A stretch of 38,123 nt of DNA. Source: Paracoccus sp. R12_2. Lineage in GTDB: Bacteria > Pseudomonadota > Alphaproteobacteria > Rhodobacterales > Rhodobacteraceae. Location: assembly GCF_017744015.1 (NCBI RefSeq), contig NZ_JAGHRA010000023.1:1-38123 (forward strand), in the 5' to 3' direction. This document shows, in pieces, positions 1-7,874 of the stretch (its first letter is position 1; the number at the start of each line of letters is the position of its first letter). The notes under the pieces were generated by a model. That model searched no databases and had not been told where the DNA came from. It saw only the letters and a list, made by a program, of their open reading frames with translations. The position numbers were made by a program, and so were the translations under genes.

Positions 1-124
1 ATGGCTCTGGTCCTACAACAATGAGCGCCCAAACATGGGCAACGGCGGGATGACACCCGCACAGAAACTGAGAATGGCCGCGTAAATTCTACGACCAAGC
101 CCCCACAAAAATGGGGGGATTACC
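1..124 (+). mobile_element. Right end of an IS3-family insertion sequence (truncated by window edge)
   Basis: This holds the last 28 codons of a transposase (2-85) followed by about 40 non-coding bases. CCCCCA (100-105) and TGGGGG (112-117) can pair into a hairpin, which may limit read-through into neighbouring DNA. The sequence then passes directly into membrane-protein coding sequence. I place the boundary near ATTACC (119-124), but the other IS end is outside the window, so the exact tip is uncertain by several bases. This element differs from the complete IS at 26319-27680. Confidence 0.7.
2..85 (+). CDS. IS3-family transposase OrfB, C-terminal 27 residues (partial)
   Basis: In frame 2 the sequence reads through WLWSYNNERPNMG and MTPAQKLRMAA to a TAA at 83-85. 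This W-(S/T)YNxERPNMG...TPxxKLxMAA ending is typical of OrfB in one group of IS3-family elements (DDE integrase core family). The catalytic part lies upstream of the window. Everything visible is intact, so the element may be complete beyond the edge. The group assignment comes from recognising the C-terminal pattern only. Confidence 0.72.
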   Translation, partial: WLWSYNNERPNMGNGGMTPAQKLRMAA

Positions 125-133
125 CTGCTGCTG

Positions 134-1546
134 ATGGGAAACTTCATGAACCTGATCGATGTCAGCATCGTCAATGTGGCGCTGCCATCGATCCAGCGGA
201 ACCTGGGCGCCTCGGCCAGCCAGATCGAATGGGTGTCCGCAGCTTATGTGCTGGCCTTTGCGGCCGGGTTGCTGCCGTTCGGGCGCTTTGGCGACAAGTT
301 GGGGCGCAAGCGGTTGTTCCTGCTGGGGGTGGCGTTGTTCACCTTGGCATCGGCGCTTTGCGGGCTGGCACAGGACATGACGATGCTGATCGGCTCGCGT
401 GCGATCCAGGGGCTGGGCGGTGCGATGATGGTGCCGCAGGTCATGGCGATCATCCACTTGATGTTTCCCCCCGACCAGAAGGCGCGGGCCTTCGCGCTGG
501 CAGGGGTGGTCGTCAGCATGGGCGCGGTGACCGGGCCGTTGCTGGGAGGTGCGCTGATCACCGCCGATATCCATGGGCTGGATTGGCGGCCGATCTTTCT
601 GGTCAATCTTCCGGTCGGAATCTTCGTGATCCTTGCCGGGCTGCGATGGATACCCGGCTTGCAGCGGGATCGGGACATGACCATCGACTGGATCGGCATG
701 GTGGTGTTCGCGCTTGCGATCATCATGATCGTCCTTCCGGTGATCGAGGGTGCGCTTCTGGGCTGGCCCTGGTGGTGCATCGCGCTGCTGCTTGGTGCCG
801 TGCCGATGGGCGCGCTTTTTGTCTTGCGGCAGGCCGCGCTGGCGCGGGCGGGGCGGACGCAGCTTCTGCCCGTCGCACTGATGAGGAATCCGGGCTATCT
901 GTCCGGCGTCCTGATGGTCATGCTGCATTTTTCGGCCATTCCGGGCATGTTCCTGATCCTTGCGATCTATCTGCAGACCGGATTCGGATTGTCACCGCTG
1001 GCCTCGGGGCTGGCCACGGCGCCGTTTCCGCTGGGGGTAATGCTGGGCAGCTATGTCACGGGCCGCTTCGGGGCCAGCCGTTTGCCGCTGCGGATGGGGG
1101 CGGGGGCGTTGGTCCTGCTGATCGGGATGGCGTGGCTGCGCCATGCGGCCGGCAACCCGCCACATCCGTTCACGCCGCTGGCGATCGCGGCGCCGCTGGC
1201 GATCTGCGGAACGGGTATGGGTCTGGCGATATCGCCGCTGTTTCAACTGGTGCTTCAGGCCGTGCCCGGACATGACGCGGGCGCCGGTTCGGGCGCCATG
1301 CAGGCGTTTCAGCAGGTCGGTGCGGCCGTGGGGATCGCCGTCGTGTCCAGTCTTTTCTTCGTGCAGCTGCATCACGGGGCAGATGCGGACTATCCGCAGG
1401 CCATGCACCACGCGCTGATCTATCAACTGGGGGTGTTCATCACGATCCTGATGGTGCTGTCGCTGCGCAGCTGGCTGATCCGGCCCAAGCCGACGGCCAA
1501 GGGGGTGGACGGGCCGCCGCCGATGATCGGGCCAGGGGCGCGCTAG
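134..1546 (+). CDS. MFS drug exporter, DHA2 (EmrB/QacA-like), probably 5'-truncated by IS
   Basis: This is a proton-driven efflux transporter of the inner membrane, 470 residues from ATG 134, with hydrophobic segments consistent with a 14-helix DHA2 protein. The start of the family's first helix is visible as LIDVSIVNVALPSIQ. A helix 2-3 loop motif with FGRFGDKLGRKR and a later GPLLGGALI motif are also present. Homologues normally have about 15 residues before the GNFMNLID segment. Here the open frame runs back only to a stop at 83-85, which is inside the IS, and LLL codons directly precede ATG 134. The gene therefore seems to have lost its native start and promoter to the IS insertion. ATG 134 could still initiate, but no convincing ribosome binding site precedes it. 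The substrate cannot be inferred. The next gene starts 2 bases after the stop. Confidence 0.82.
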   Translation: MGNFMNLIDVSIVNVALPSIQRNLGASASQIEWVSAAYVLAFAAGLLPFGRFGDKLGRKRLFLLGVALFTLASALCGLAQDMTMLIGSRAIQGLGGAMMVPQVMAIIHLMFPPDQKARAFALAGVVVSMGAVTGPLLGGALITADIHGLDWRPIFLVNLPVGIFVILAGLRWIPGLQRDRDMTIDWIGMVVFALAIIMIVLPVIEGALLGWPWWCIALLLGAVPMGALFVLRQAALARAGRTQLLPVALMRNPGYLSGVLMVMLHFSAIPGMFLILAIYLQTGFGLSPLASGLATAPFPLGVMLGSYVTGRFGASRLPLRMGAGALVLLIGMAWLRHAAGNPPHPFTPLAIAAPLAICGTGMGLAISPLFQLVLQAVPGHDAGAGSGAMQAFQQVGAAVGIAVVSSLFFVQLHHGADADYPQAMHHALIYQLGVFITILMVLSLRSWLIRPKPTAKGVDGPPPMIGPGAR

Positions 1547-1547
1547 C

Positions 1548-2369
1548 ATGTGGAGATCATCGCTTGAGGTGTTCCAGATCGCGACCGGGTGCTGTCGCGT
1601 CGTGCTGCGCAGCCCGCAGCTGATCGAGGCACCAAACTGGCATCCAGACGGCTGGTTCCTGGTCAATGGCGACGGGCGGCTGTGGCGCGCGGACATGTCG
1701 GGGTTGACGCTGATCGACACCGGCGGATTGACGCGCTGCAACAATGATCACGGCTTCCTGCCAGACGGCCGGATCATCTTTTCCTGTCACGATGCACAGG
1801 GCGCGGGTATCCATGTGCTGGACGCGGATGGCGTGAAGCCGGTTCCGGTCGGACGGCCAAGCTGGTGGCACGGCGCGCGTGGCCGACTGATCGCCTATGC
1901 CTGCGCGCGGCGTGATCGCGTGGTCCGCATCGCGACGCTGGACATGGCGGGCGGTGCCGAACATATCCTGACCCCGATGCCCGGCCACCATGACGGCCCC
2001 GATTTTTCGGCCTGCGGCAGGTTTCTGTGGTTCAACTCGGACGCCACGGGACATGCCCAGATCTGGCGCATGACGCTGGACGGCCGGAACGCCGCGCCGG
2101 TCTTTCGCGATGATAACGTGAACTGGTTTCCGCATCCGTCGCCCGATGGGCGTCATGTCCTCTATCTTGCCTATCAACCCGGCACGACGGGGCACCCGCG
2201 CGATCGCGATGTGTCACTGTGGCTGATGGACACGGATGGCGGCCAGCGGCGCAGGATCCTGGATCTGTTCGGAGGGCAGGGGACGCTGAACGTGCCCTGC
2301 TGGTCGCCCGATGGTCGGGCCTTCGCCTTCATGCGCTACGCACCGCAGGCGGGCATCGCGCGCGCCTGA
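1548..2369 (+). CDS. TolB-like PD40 beta-propeller protein
   Basis: This 273-residue protein has repeated PD40/WD40-like motifs: NWHPDG (about residue 30), FLPDGR (70), DFSACGRFLWFNSD (about 148), PHPSPDGRHVLYL (about 200) and CWSPDGRAFAFM near the C-terminus. These are blades of the TolB-type propeller found in periplasmic or cytoplasmic scaffolds and in oligogalacturonate lyase-like proteins. No signal peptide is visible, so a cytoplasmic location is more likely than a true TolB role. The start ATG lies 2 bases after the MFS stop, with AGGGGCG upstream inside the MFS gene, which suggests co-transcription and translational coupling. The molecular function is unknown. Confidence 0.7.
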   Translation: MWRSSLEVFQIATGCCRVVLRSPQLIEAPNWHPDGWFLVNGDGRLWRADMSGLTLIDTGGLTRCNNDHGFLPDGRIIFSCHDAQGAGIHVLDADGVKPVPVGRPSWWHGARGRLIAYACARRDRVVRIATLDMAGGAEHILTPMPGHHDGPDFSACGRFLWFNSDATGHAQIWRMTLDGRNAAPVFRDDNVNWFPHPSPDGRHVLYLAYQPGTTGHPRDRDVSLWLMDTDGGQRRRILDLFGGQGTLNVPCWSPDGRAFAFMRYAPQAGIARA

Positions 2370-2381
2370 TCCGGCGCGCGC
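2358..2381. terminator. GC-rich hairpin between convergent genes
   Basis: Perfect 9-bp arms GCGCGCGCC (2358-2366) and GGCGCGCGC (2373-2381) enclose the loop TGATCC, which contains the stop codon of the TolB-like gene. It lies between that gene and the oppositely oriented DUF1150 gene. No T-tract follows on either strand, so termination is only suggested by position and stem strength. Confidence 0.35.
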
Positions 2382-2395
2382 GCTGCGGGTGACGA

Positions 2396-2623
2396 TCAGT
2401 GGACGCTGACCGGGATCAGTTCGTTCTGGCGCGCCAGCATGAAGGCCATCGCGCGTTCACGCACCAGCGCCAGCCGTTCGCCGTCCGAATCATGGACGGC
2501 ATACATGGTCTCGACGCCGGGCACCTGTTCGCGGACGTCCTCGGGCAGGGTGTGTGTCGCGACCTGGCGGACATAGACGGTGTTCTGTGCGTCGCTGTCG
2601 CCGAAATCGAATTTGGTATCCAT
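2396..2623 (-). CDS. DUF1150 family small protein
   Basis: This 75-residue acidic protein resembles the DUF1150 family of alphaproteobacteria in size and in segments such as LPEDVREQVPGVETMYAVHDSDGERLALV. The function is unknown. It begins 11 bases after the Hsp20 stop, with a strong ribosome binding site (AAGGGGGATCAAC before the ATG), so it is almost certainly the second gene of an hsp20-DUF1150 operon. That pairing is common in this bacterial group and suggests a stress-related role. This is inference from context only. Confidence 0.8.
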   Translation of the reverse strand: MDTKFDFGDSDAQNTVYVRQVATHTLPEDVREQVPGVETMYAVHDSDGERLALVRERAMAFMLARQNELIPVSVH

Positions 2624-2634
2624 GTTGATCCCCC

Positions 2635-3045
2635 TTACTTGCGGCTGATCGGAATTGTCTGAACCAGTTGCTGCGGCTTAACCCGCTTCAGATCGACATG
2701 CAGCAGGCCATTCTCGATCTGGGCCGAGACGACCTCGACCCCGTCCGCCAGCACGAAACTGCGCTGGAAGGCCCGCGCGGCGATGCCGCGATGCAGATAG
2801 ACCCTGTCCTCGGACGGCTCTGCAAGACGACCGCGGATGACCAGTTGCCGATCTTCGGTGGTGACGGCCAGATCGTGTTCGCGAAAGCCCGCCACGGCCA
2901 GCGTGATCCGGAACCCGTCGGGCGCGAGATGTTCGATATTATAGGGCGGATAGCCCTCGGAGCCCTTTGCGGCGCGTTCCGCCATCCGCTCCAACTGGTC
3001 GAAACCCAGCAGATAGGGATGCGACCCCAGTGACATCTTGCTCAT
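2635..3045 (-). CDS. Small heat shock protein Hsp20 (IbpA-like)
   Basis: This is an ATP-independent holdase chaperone that binds unfolding proteins in the cytoplasm. The protein has 136 residues from ATG 3045. The alpha-crystallin domain spans roughly residues 33-125, with YNIEHLAPDGFRITLAVAGF at its start and the ENGLLHVDL strand near its end. The C-terminal I-x-I oligomerisation motif appears as IPI. The in-frame open region extends further upstream, but the Met before SKMSLGSHPYLLG matches the usual N-terminus and is preceded by AAAGGG. The operon partner is the DUF1150 gene downstream. The length is typical for IbpA-type proteins of alphaproteobacteria. Confidence 0.93.
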   Translation of the reverse strand: MSKMSLGSHPYLLGFDQLERMAERAAKGSEGYPPYNIEHLAPDGFRITLAVAGFREHDLAVTTEDRQLVIRGRLAEPSEDRVYLHRGIAARAFQRSFVLADGVEVVSAQIENGLLHVDLKRVKPQQLVQTIPISRK

Positions 3046-3169
3046 CTCATCAGCCCTTTTGCGGCGAAGCGACTGTCTGAAAAGGGCCCCGTTGCGGCGA
3101 CCCAACATGGGTTCAATATGTGAATGCGATCGCCGGGCTGCAAGGGCCGCGACGGCAACCGGCCCAGTG

Positions 3170-3754
3170 TCAGGGGCGGATGCCGCAACGCGACATGGCC
3201 GTTCTGATCGCCTTGCCGGACCCACCAAGGGGAAAATTCGACACCGAATTTCCGGGACGATTGCGCGCCTGGACCGCATTTCCCGCAAGAAGCGCGTTGA
3301 CCAGCCCCGATCCTGCCCGTGCCGAGGTGTAATGCACCCCGTCCCGCCCCGCGAAGGGCGGGCGGAATTCGCGGCCATCGACCGACAGGATCACGCCCGA
3401 GGACGGTCCCGGCAAACCGCTGATTGCCAGCAGCGCGGGTTTGCCAGCCTGACAGACATAGCTGAACGTGCTGCGGCCAACGGTCACTGACGCCATCTGG
3501 CCGCCGGTCGCCGCCCCGCTGACGGTCCAGGTGGCGCGCGCCGGCGATGGCGCCGAGGGCGTCTGATCGCTGCACGAACGGGCCACGCAGGAATTGTACT
3601 GACTGCTTCCGGCACCCGGCGAATCCGCAAGGCAACGCCAGATGCAGCGCTGCAATTCCTCGCCGTCCATCTGCGCGTGGGCCGGGGTTGCGACGGATAG
3701 CCCTGCCAACAACAGCGCGACCGCAGGCGCGCCGGTCAAGCCGATCAGTTTCAT
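3170..3754 (-). CDS. Secreted cysteine-rich protein of unknown function
   Basis: This 194-residue protein has a clear Sec signal peptide: MKLIG, a hydrophobic core, then a TPAHA cleavage site after about residue 27. The mature N-terminus has four cysteines at about residues 37, 41, 56 and 61, a Cx3C-x14-Cx4C pattern that could form two disulfides between helices. A compact region follows, including FSYVCQAGKPALLAISGLPG and VILSVDGREF, which resembles a small beta domain. The start is supported by CCGGAG 8 bases upstream. It is transcribed towards hsp20 but is separated from it by 124 bases. I do not recognise the family. Confidence 0.7.
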   Translation of the reverse strand: MKLIGLTGAPAVALLLAGLSVATPAHAQMDGEELQRCIWRCLADSPGAGSSQYNSCVARSCSDQTPSAPSPARATWTVSGAATGGQMASVTVGRSTFSYVCQAGKPALLAISGLPGPSSGVILSVDGREFRPPFAGRDGVHYTSARAGSGLVNALLAGNAVQARNRPGNSVSNFPLGGSGKAIRTAMSRCGIRP

Positions 3755-3851
3755 GACTTTTCTCCGGTTCGGTGATCCGGATGAAGTTTCGCGCCGACAC
3801 GGCGAAAGATCAATTTTAATGTATGGGCGGGACGGGTTTGCGAAGTCGTTG

Positions 3852-3880
3852 TTAACAGGCGTGAAACAAATGGCTATAAG
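3852..3880 (+). promoter_or_regulatory. Sigma-70-type promoter for the DUF465 gene
   Basis: TTAACA (3852-3857) and TATAAG (3875-3880) are separated by 17 bases, each matching the consensus at 5 of 6 positions. A start of transcription near 3887 would exclude the in-frame ATG codons at 3870 and 3885 and favours translation from ATG 3918. Confidence 0.6.
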
Positions 3881-3917
3881 CGGAATGGAAACGCGTCATT
3901 CCAGCCGGGCCAGCCAG

Positions 3918-4136
3918 ATGAACATGCACCACGAGATGTCCCACGAGGAAATCGTCCGCGCCAGGCTGATCGCGCTGCGCTGCGAACATCGCGATCTGGA
4001 CCAGGCCATCGCCGCGCTGGCATCGCAGCAGATGACCTCGTCTCTGACGCTGCAGCGCCTGAAGAAGCAGAAGCTGGTGCTGAAGGATCGGATCGCGCGG
4101 CTGGAAGATGAACTGACCCCCGACATCATCGCCTGA
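3918..4136 (+). CDS. DUF465 (YdcH-like) small coiled-coil protein
   Basis: This 72-residue protein is predicted to be mostly helical. The segment from EEIVRARLIALRCEHRDLDQAI through LQRLKKQKLVLKDRIARLEDEL is the hallmark of the DUF465/YdcH family. These are short cytoplasmic proteins of unknown function that form helical hairpins. Upstream in-frame ATGs exist at 3870 and 3885, but the predicted promoter places the transcript start beyond them. It precedes purE by 75 bases on the same strand and may share its transcript. Confidence 0.82.
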   Translation: MNMHHEMSHEEIVRARLIALRCEHRDLDQAIAALASQQMTSSLTLQRLKKQKLVLKDRIARLEDELTPDIIA

Positions 4137-4211
4137 TTGCGGCCCCGGCGCGCGCACGGTATTGCGGAGCGCACGAAAACGCTGGACCCAGAACAAGCAA
4201 GGGGGCGCCGT

Positions 4212-4697
4212 ATGGACAAGCCGGTCGGAATCATCATGGGCAGCCAGTCGGACTGGTCCACCATGCGCGAGGCAGCAGCGATCCTTGATGATCTGGGCAT
4301 CGACTATGAGGCGCGCATCGTCAGCGCCCATCGCACCCCGGACCGGTTGTGGGATTACGGTCGCAGCGCCGTTCAGCGCGGGTTGAAGGTGATCATCGCA
4401 GGGGCCGGAGGGGCGGCGCACCTGCCCGGCATGATGGCCTCGAAGACGCGCCTGCCGGTGATCGGCGTGCCTGTCCAGACCCGTGCGCTGTCAGGCGTCG
4501 ATTCGCTGTATTCCATCGTGCAGATGCCGCGTGGCTTTCCCGTTGCGACGATGGCGATCGGTGCCGCGGGTGCGACCAATGCCGGGCTGATGGCCGCGTC
4601 GATCCTGGCGCTTGACGATCCGGCGCTGGCGGCGCGGCTGGATGCGTGGCGGGCGGCCCTGTCGGACAGCATTCCCGAGGAGCCGCAGGATGACTGA
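4212..4697 (+). CDS. purE: N5-carboxyaminoimidazole ribonucleotide mutase (PurE class I)
   Basis: PurE converts N5-CAIR to CAIR in de novo purine synthesis, working downstream of PurK. The 161-residue protein has the expected GSQSDWSTM phosphate-binding loop near the N-terminus, the SAHRTPDRL motif with the catalytic histidine, and [12 protein letters not shown]. It ends with the usual [18 protein letters not shown] and [10 protein letters not shown] segments. The ATG at 4212 is preceded by AAGGGGG at good spacing, although the frame is open further upstream. It overlaps purK by 8 bases, a classic translational coupling. Confidence 0.96.
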   Translation: MDKPVGIIMGSQSDWSTMREAAAILDDLGIDYEARIVSAHRTPDRLWDYGRSAVQRGLKVIIAGAGGAAHLPGMMASKTRLPVIGVPVQTRALSGVDSLYSIVQMPRGFPVATMAIGAAGATNAGLMAASILALDDPALAARLDAWRAALSDSIPEEPQDD

Positions 4698-5727
4698 GGT
4701 CCGCACCATCGGCATTCTGGGCGGCGGCCAGCTGGGACGGATGCTGTCGGTGGCGGCCAGCCGTCTTGGCCTGCGTTGCCATGTCTATGAACCGGGTGCC
4801 GCGCCTGCGGGCGATGTCGCACATCGCCTGACCACCGCCCCTTATGAGGACAGTACGGCCCTGCGCGCCTTTGCCGAATCGGTCGATGTCATCACCTATG
4901 AATTCGAGAACGTGCCGACCTCGGCGCTGGACCTGCTGGAATCGATCTGCCCGATCCGCCCGAACCGGCGCGCGCTGGCAGTGTCGCAGGATCGGTTGAC
5001 GGAAAAGACCTTCCTGAACGAGATCGGACTTGCCACGGCACCCTTCGCCGACGTGCCGGGCAGGGGCGACCTGGCCGCGGCGATCGCGCGGATCGGGACA
5101 CCCTCGATCCTCAAGACGCGGCGCATGGGCTATGACGGCAAGGGCCAGGTGCGGATCACCGATCCGGCGCAGGCGGACTGGACCGGTGCGCCCTCGGTGC
5201 TGGAAGGGTTCGTCGATTTCTCGGCCGAGATCAGTGTCATCATCGCGCGCGGCGCCGATGGACAGGTGTCCGCGTTCGATCCGGGGCTGAACCTGCATCA
5301 GGGCGGCATCCTGCGCACGACGACGGTGCCCTGCGGGCTGCCCTCAGCCCTGACGACCGATGCCGTCCTGATCGCGGCCCGAATCGCCAACGCGCTGGAC
5401 TATGTCGGCGTGATGGGGGTTGAGCTGTTCGTGACGCCTGCCGGGCTGATCGTGAACGAGATCGCGCCGCGCGTGCACAACTCGGGTCACTGGACGCAGG
5501 CGGGCTGTGCCGTCGATCAGTTCGAACAACATGTCCGCGCGGTCGCCGGCCTGCCCTTGGGCGACGGCAAGCGTTACGCCGATGTGGTGATGGAGAACCT
5601 GATCGGCGACGACATCGACCGGGTGCCCGACCTGCTGGCCACGCCGCGCGCGCAGCTGCATCTTTACGGCAAGGGCGAGGCGCGGCCGGGCCGCAAGATG
5701 GGCCATGTGAACCGGATCGCCGGATGA
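4690..5727 (+). CDS. purK: N5-carboxyaminoimidazole ribonucleotide synthetase
   Basis: PurK is an ATP-grasp enzyme that carboxylates AIR with bicarbonate and ATP to give N5-CAIR, the PurE substrate. The 345-residue protein starts with the [12 protein letters not shown] nucleotide-binding motif and contains TYEFENVP, the ATP-grasp [12 protein letters not shown] loop and the [15 protein letters not shown] active-site segment. The start at 4690 overlaps the purE stop. Its stop overlaps the next gene (ATGA). The length and all main motifs are normal for the family. Confidence 0.96.
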   Translation: MTEVRTIGILGGGQLGRMLSVAASRLGLRCHVYEPGAAPAGDVAHRLTTAPYEDSTALRAFAESVDVITYEFENVPTSALDLLESICPIRPNRRALAVSQDRLTEKTFLNEIGLATAPFADVPGRGDLAAAIARIGTPSILKTRRMGYDGKGQVRITDPAQADWTGAPSVLEGFVDFSAEISVIIARGADGQVSAFDPGLNLHQGGILRTTTVPCGLPSALTTDAVLIAARIANALDYVGVMGVELFVTPAGLIVNEIAPRVHNSGHWTQAGCAVDQFEQHVRAVAGLPLGDGKRYADVVMENLIGDDIDRVPDLLATPRAQLHLYGKGEARPGRKMGHVNRIAG

Positions 5728-6170
5728 GGCTGGCGCGGCCCCGTCTGGCGGTGCGCGCGGCGGTTCTGCATCGCGACCGGCTGCTGATGGTCAATGCCTA
5801 TCCGGGGCAAGACAGCGATCTGTGGTGCCTGCCCGGCGGAGGAGTCGAGCCGGGTCAGTCGCTGCCAGAAAACCTGATGCGCGAGGTGGCCGAGGAAACC
5901 GGCCTGATCATCAGTGTCGGGGCGCCCTTTCTGGTGAACGAATTCCACGATCCCGCCAGCGGCTTTCATCAGGTCGAGATCCATTTCCGCGCCATGCCGG
6001 TGGCAGGCGACGATATTTCGCTGGCAGACCCGATGGGGGTGGTGAACCGGTTTCGCTGGGTCACACGGGCCGAACTTGCAACCCTGCGCCACAAGCCCGG
6101 CAGCCTCGCCGCCGCGCTTTGGGGCGATGCGGCGGCGCATTACGACGCGCTGGAAACCATCGTGCCCTGA
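5724..6170 (+). CDS. NUDIX hydrolase
   Basis: This 148-residue protein carries a Nudix box, GGVEPGQSLPENLMREVA followed by EETGL, and so should hydrolyse a nucleoside diphosphate linked to another moiety. The glutamate that normally follows the first G-x5 of the box is glutamine here, while the metal-binding REVAEETG core is intact. The family tolerates some variation at that position. Start ATG 5724 overlaps the purK stop in an ATGA, so it is the third gene of purE-purK-nudix. The substrate is unknown. A housekeeping role in nucleotide clean-up is only suggested by the operon. Confidence 0.85.
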   Translation: MRLARPRLAVRAAVLHRDRLLMVNAYPGQDSDLWCLPGGGVEPGQSLPENLMREVAEETGLIISVGAPFLVNEFHDPASGFHQVEIHFRAMPVAGDDISLADPMGVVNRFRWVTRAELATLRHKPGSLAAALWGDAAAHYDALETIVP

Positions 6171-6195
6171 ACCTGGGGCTGCCCGGAATGTCGCC

Positions 6196-6211
6196 GGGGG
6201 CCGCGGCCCCC
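6196..6211. terminator. Palindromic G/C hairpin between convergent nudix and purF
   Basis: The palindrome GGGGGCCGCGGCCCCC lies in the 65-base gap between the stops of the nudix gene and purF. It can form a very stable stem, but no T-tract follows on either strand. Its role as a shared terminator is inferred from position. Confidence 0.3.
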
Positions 6212-6235
6212 AAGCGCCGTCATGGCAGATCGACG

Positions 6236-7726
6236 CTACTCGGCCGCCTCGTTCACAGCCGTCTCGGATCCGGGCTTCATGCGGAATCCGCGTTCCAGCT
6301 GATCGAACGGCGCGACCGGATAATCGCCCGAGAAGCAGGCGTCGCAATATTGCGGGCATTTGCCGTTGCGGCCGTCAGCCTCGCCGACGGCACGATACAG
6401 GCCGTCCAGCGTCACGAAGGCCAGCGAATCAACGCCGATCCATTCCCGCATCTCCTCGGTCGTCATCTGCGCCGCCAGCAGCTTGTCACGGTCGGGCGTA
6501 TCCACGCCATAGAAGCAGGGCCATGCGGTCGGCGGGGATGCGATGCGGAAATGAACTTCGGCCGCGCCCGCATCCAGGATCATGTCCTTGATCTTCCGGC
6601 TGGTCGTGCCGCGGACCACGCTGTCATCGACAAGAACGACCCGCTTTCCGGCGATCAGCGACCGGTTGACGTTCAGCTTCAGCCTGACGCCCATGTTGCG
6701 GATCTGCTCGGTCGGCTCGATGAAGGTTCGGCCCATATACTGGTTGCGGATGATTCCCATGCCGTAGGGGATGCCCGATTCCTGTGCGTAACCGATTGCT
6801 GCGGGGGTGCCGCTGTCGGGGACCGGGCAGACCAGATCGGCCTCGATCGGGGCTTCGCGGGCCAGTTCGACACCGATCTGGCGGCGGGTTTCATAGACCG
6901 AGCGACCGCCAATGATCGAATCCGGACGCGAGAAATAGACATGTTCGAAGATGCAGAATCGACCCGTGGACGGGCCGAAGGGGCGCGAGCTTTCGACCTT
7001 GCCGCGCGAGATCACCACCATTTCGCCCGGATCGACCTCGCGAACGAAATCGGCACCGATAATGTCCAGCGCGCAGGTTTCCGAGGCCAGCACGAAACCG
7101 TCATCGCCGACCTTGCCCAATACCAGCGGGCGCACGCCCAAGGGGTCGCGCACGCCGATCAGCTTGGTACGGGTCATCGCGATGACGCTGAACGCCCCCT
7201 CGACCCGGCGCAGCGCATCCTTCATCCGTTCGGGCAGGTTGCGCTGTATCGACCGCGCCATCAGGTGGATGATGCATTCGCTGTCGCTGCTGGACTGGAA
7301 GATCGAGCCACGCTCGGTCAGTTCGCGGCGCAGGGCTGCGGCGTTGGTGATGTTGCCGTTATGGGCGATCGCGCAACCGCCCATCGAGAATTCGCCGAAA
7401 AACGGCTGCACGTCGCGGATCGCGGTGTTGGCCTTGGTTCCGGCGGTTGAATAGCGGACATGGCCGATGGCCAGCGGCCCCGGCAGCGTCGCCATCACGT
7501 CGGCCTTGGTGAAATTGTCGCGCACATAGCCGAAGCGATGGGCGCTGTTGAATCCGTGTTCGGGATCGTGGGTGACGATCCCCCCGGCCTCCTGTCCGCG
7601 ATGCTGCAACGCGTGCAGGCCAAGGGCGACGAAGCTGGAGGCATCGGCCATGCCGATCGCGCCGAAAATTCCGCATTCTTCATGAAGGCGGTCCGAATCG
7701 AACGGATGGGCCAGAAATGGTTGCAT
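6236..7726 (-). CDS. purF: Amidophosphoribosyltransferase
   Basis: PurF catalyses the first committed step of purine synthesis, making phosphoribosylamine from PRPP and glutamine. The protein has 496 residues from ATG 7726. HEECGIFGAIG places the Ntn nucleophile at Cys18 after a 17-residue propeptide. The GLHALQHRGQEAGGI segment binds glutamine, and VVLVDDSVVRGTTS is the PRPP loop. A C-terminal QYCDACFSGDYP cysteine cluster points to the Fe-S-containing, Bacillus-type class. An upstream TTG would extend the frame by 16 residues, but ATG 7726 has AGGA 8 bases away and fits the usual N-terminus. The order radA-cvpA-purF is conserved in this group. Confidence 0.95.
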   Translation of the reverse strand: MQPFLAHPFDSDRLHEECGIFGAIGMADASSFVALGLHALQHRGQEAGGIVTHDPEHGFNSAHRFGYVRDNFTKADVMATLPGPLAIGHVRYSTAGTKANTAIRDVQPFFGEFSMGGCAIAHNGNITNAAALRRELTERGSIFQSSSDSECIIHLMARSIQRNLPERMKDALRRVEGAFSVIAMTRTKLIGVRDPLGVRPLVLGKVGDDGFVLASETCALDIIGADFVREVDPGEMVVISRGKVESSRPFGPSTGRFCIFEHVYFSRPDSIIGGRSVYETRRQIGVELAREAPIEADLVCPVPDSGTPAAIGYAQESGIPYGMGIIRNQYMGRTFIEPTEQIRNMGVRLKLNVNRSLIAGKRVVLVDDSVVRGTTSRKIKDMILDAGAAEVHFRIASPPTAWPCFYGVDTPDRDKLLAAQMTTEEMREWIGVDSLAFVTLDGLYRAVGEADGRNGKCPQYCDACFSGDYPVAPFDQLERGFRMKPGSETAVNEAAE

Positions 7727-7789
7727 CAGGGCATCCTGAATGGCTTTGGGCTGTGGGGCGGTATGTAGGGGCAAGGGAACATAAAGTCA

Positions 7790-7819
7790 CGCCCCCGTGC
7801 AAGCACAGGGGCGGTTTTT
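7790..7819 (+). terminator. Intrinsic terminator in the cvpA-purF gap, plus-strand orientation
   Basis: CGCCCC (7790-7795) pairs with GGGGCG (7808-7813). An inner GTG/CAC extension is separated by one mismatch, and the run GTTTTT (7814-7819) follows. The T-tract is on the plus strand although both flanking genes are on the minus strand. On the minus strand the tail is only GACTTTATG, so it would at best attenuate cvpA-to-purF read-through. Confidence 0.6.
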
Positions 7820-7874
7820 CGTCATGAAAGCGTCACGGCATGGCAGCCATGCAGCCAGATCCAAGCTCTCAGGA

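Noticed and set aside
2399..3033. Plus-strand open frames opposite DUF1150 and Hsp20
   Set aside because: They are antisense shadows of well-recognised genes in G/C-rich DNA.
5822..7450. A 542-codon plus-strand frame across nudix and purF
   Set aside because: It lies antisense to purF and overlaps the nudix gene in another frame. Its composition is Arg/Gly-rich, as expected for a shadow frame.
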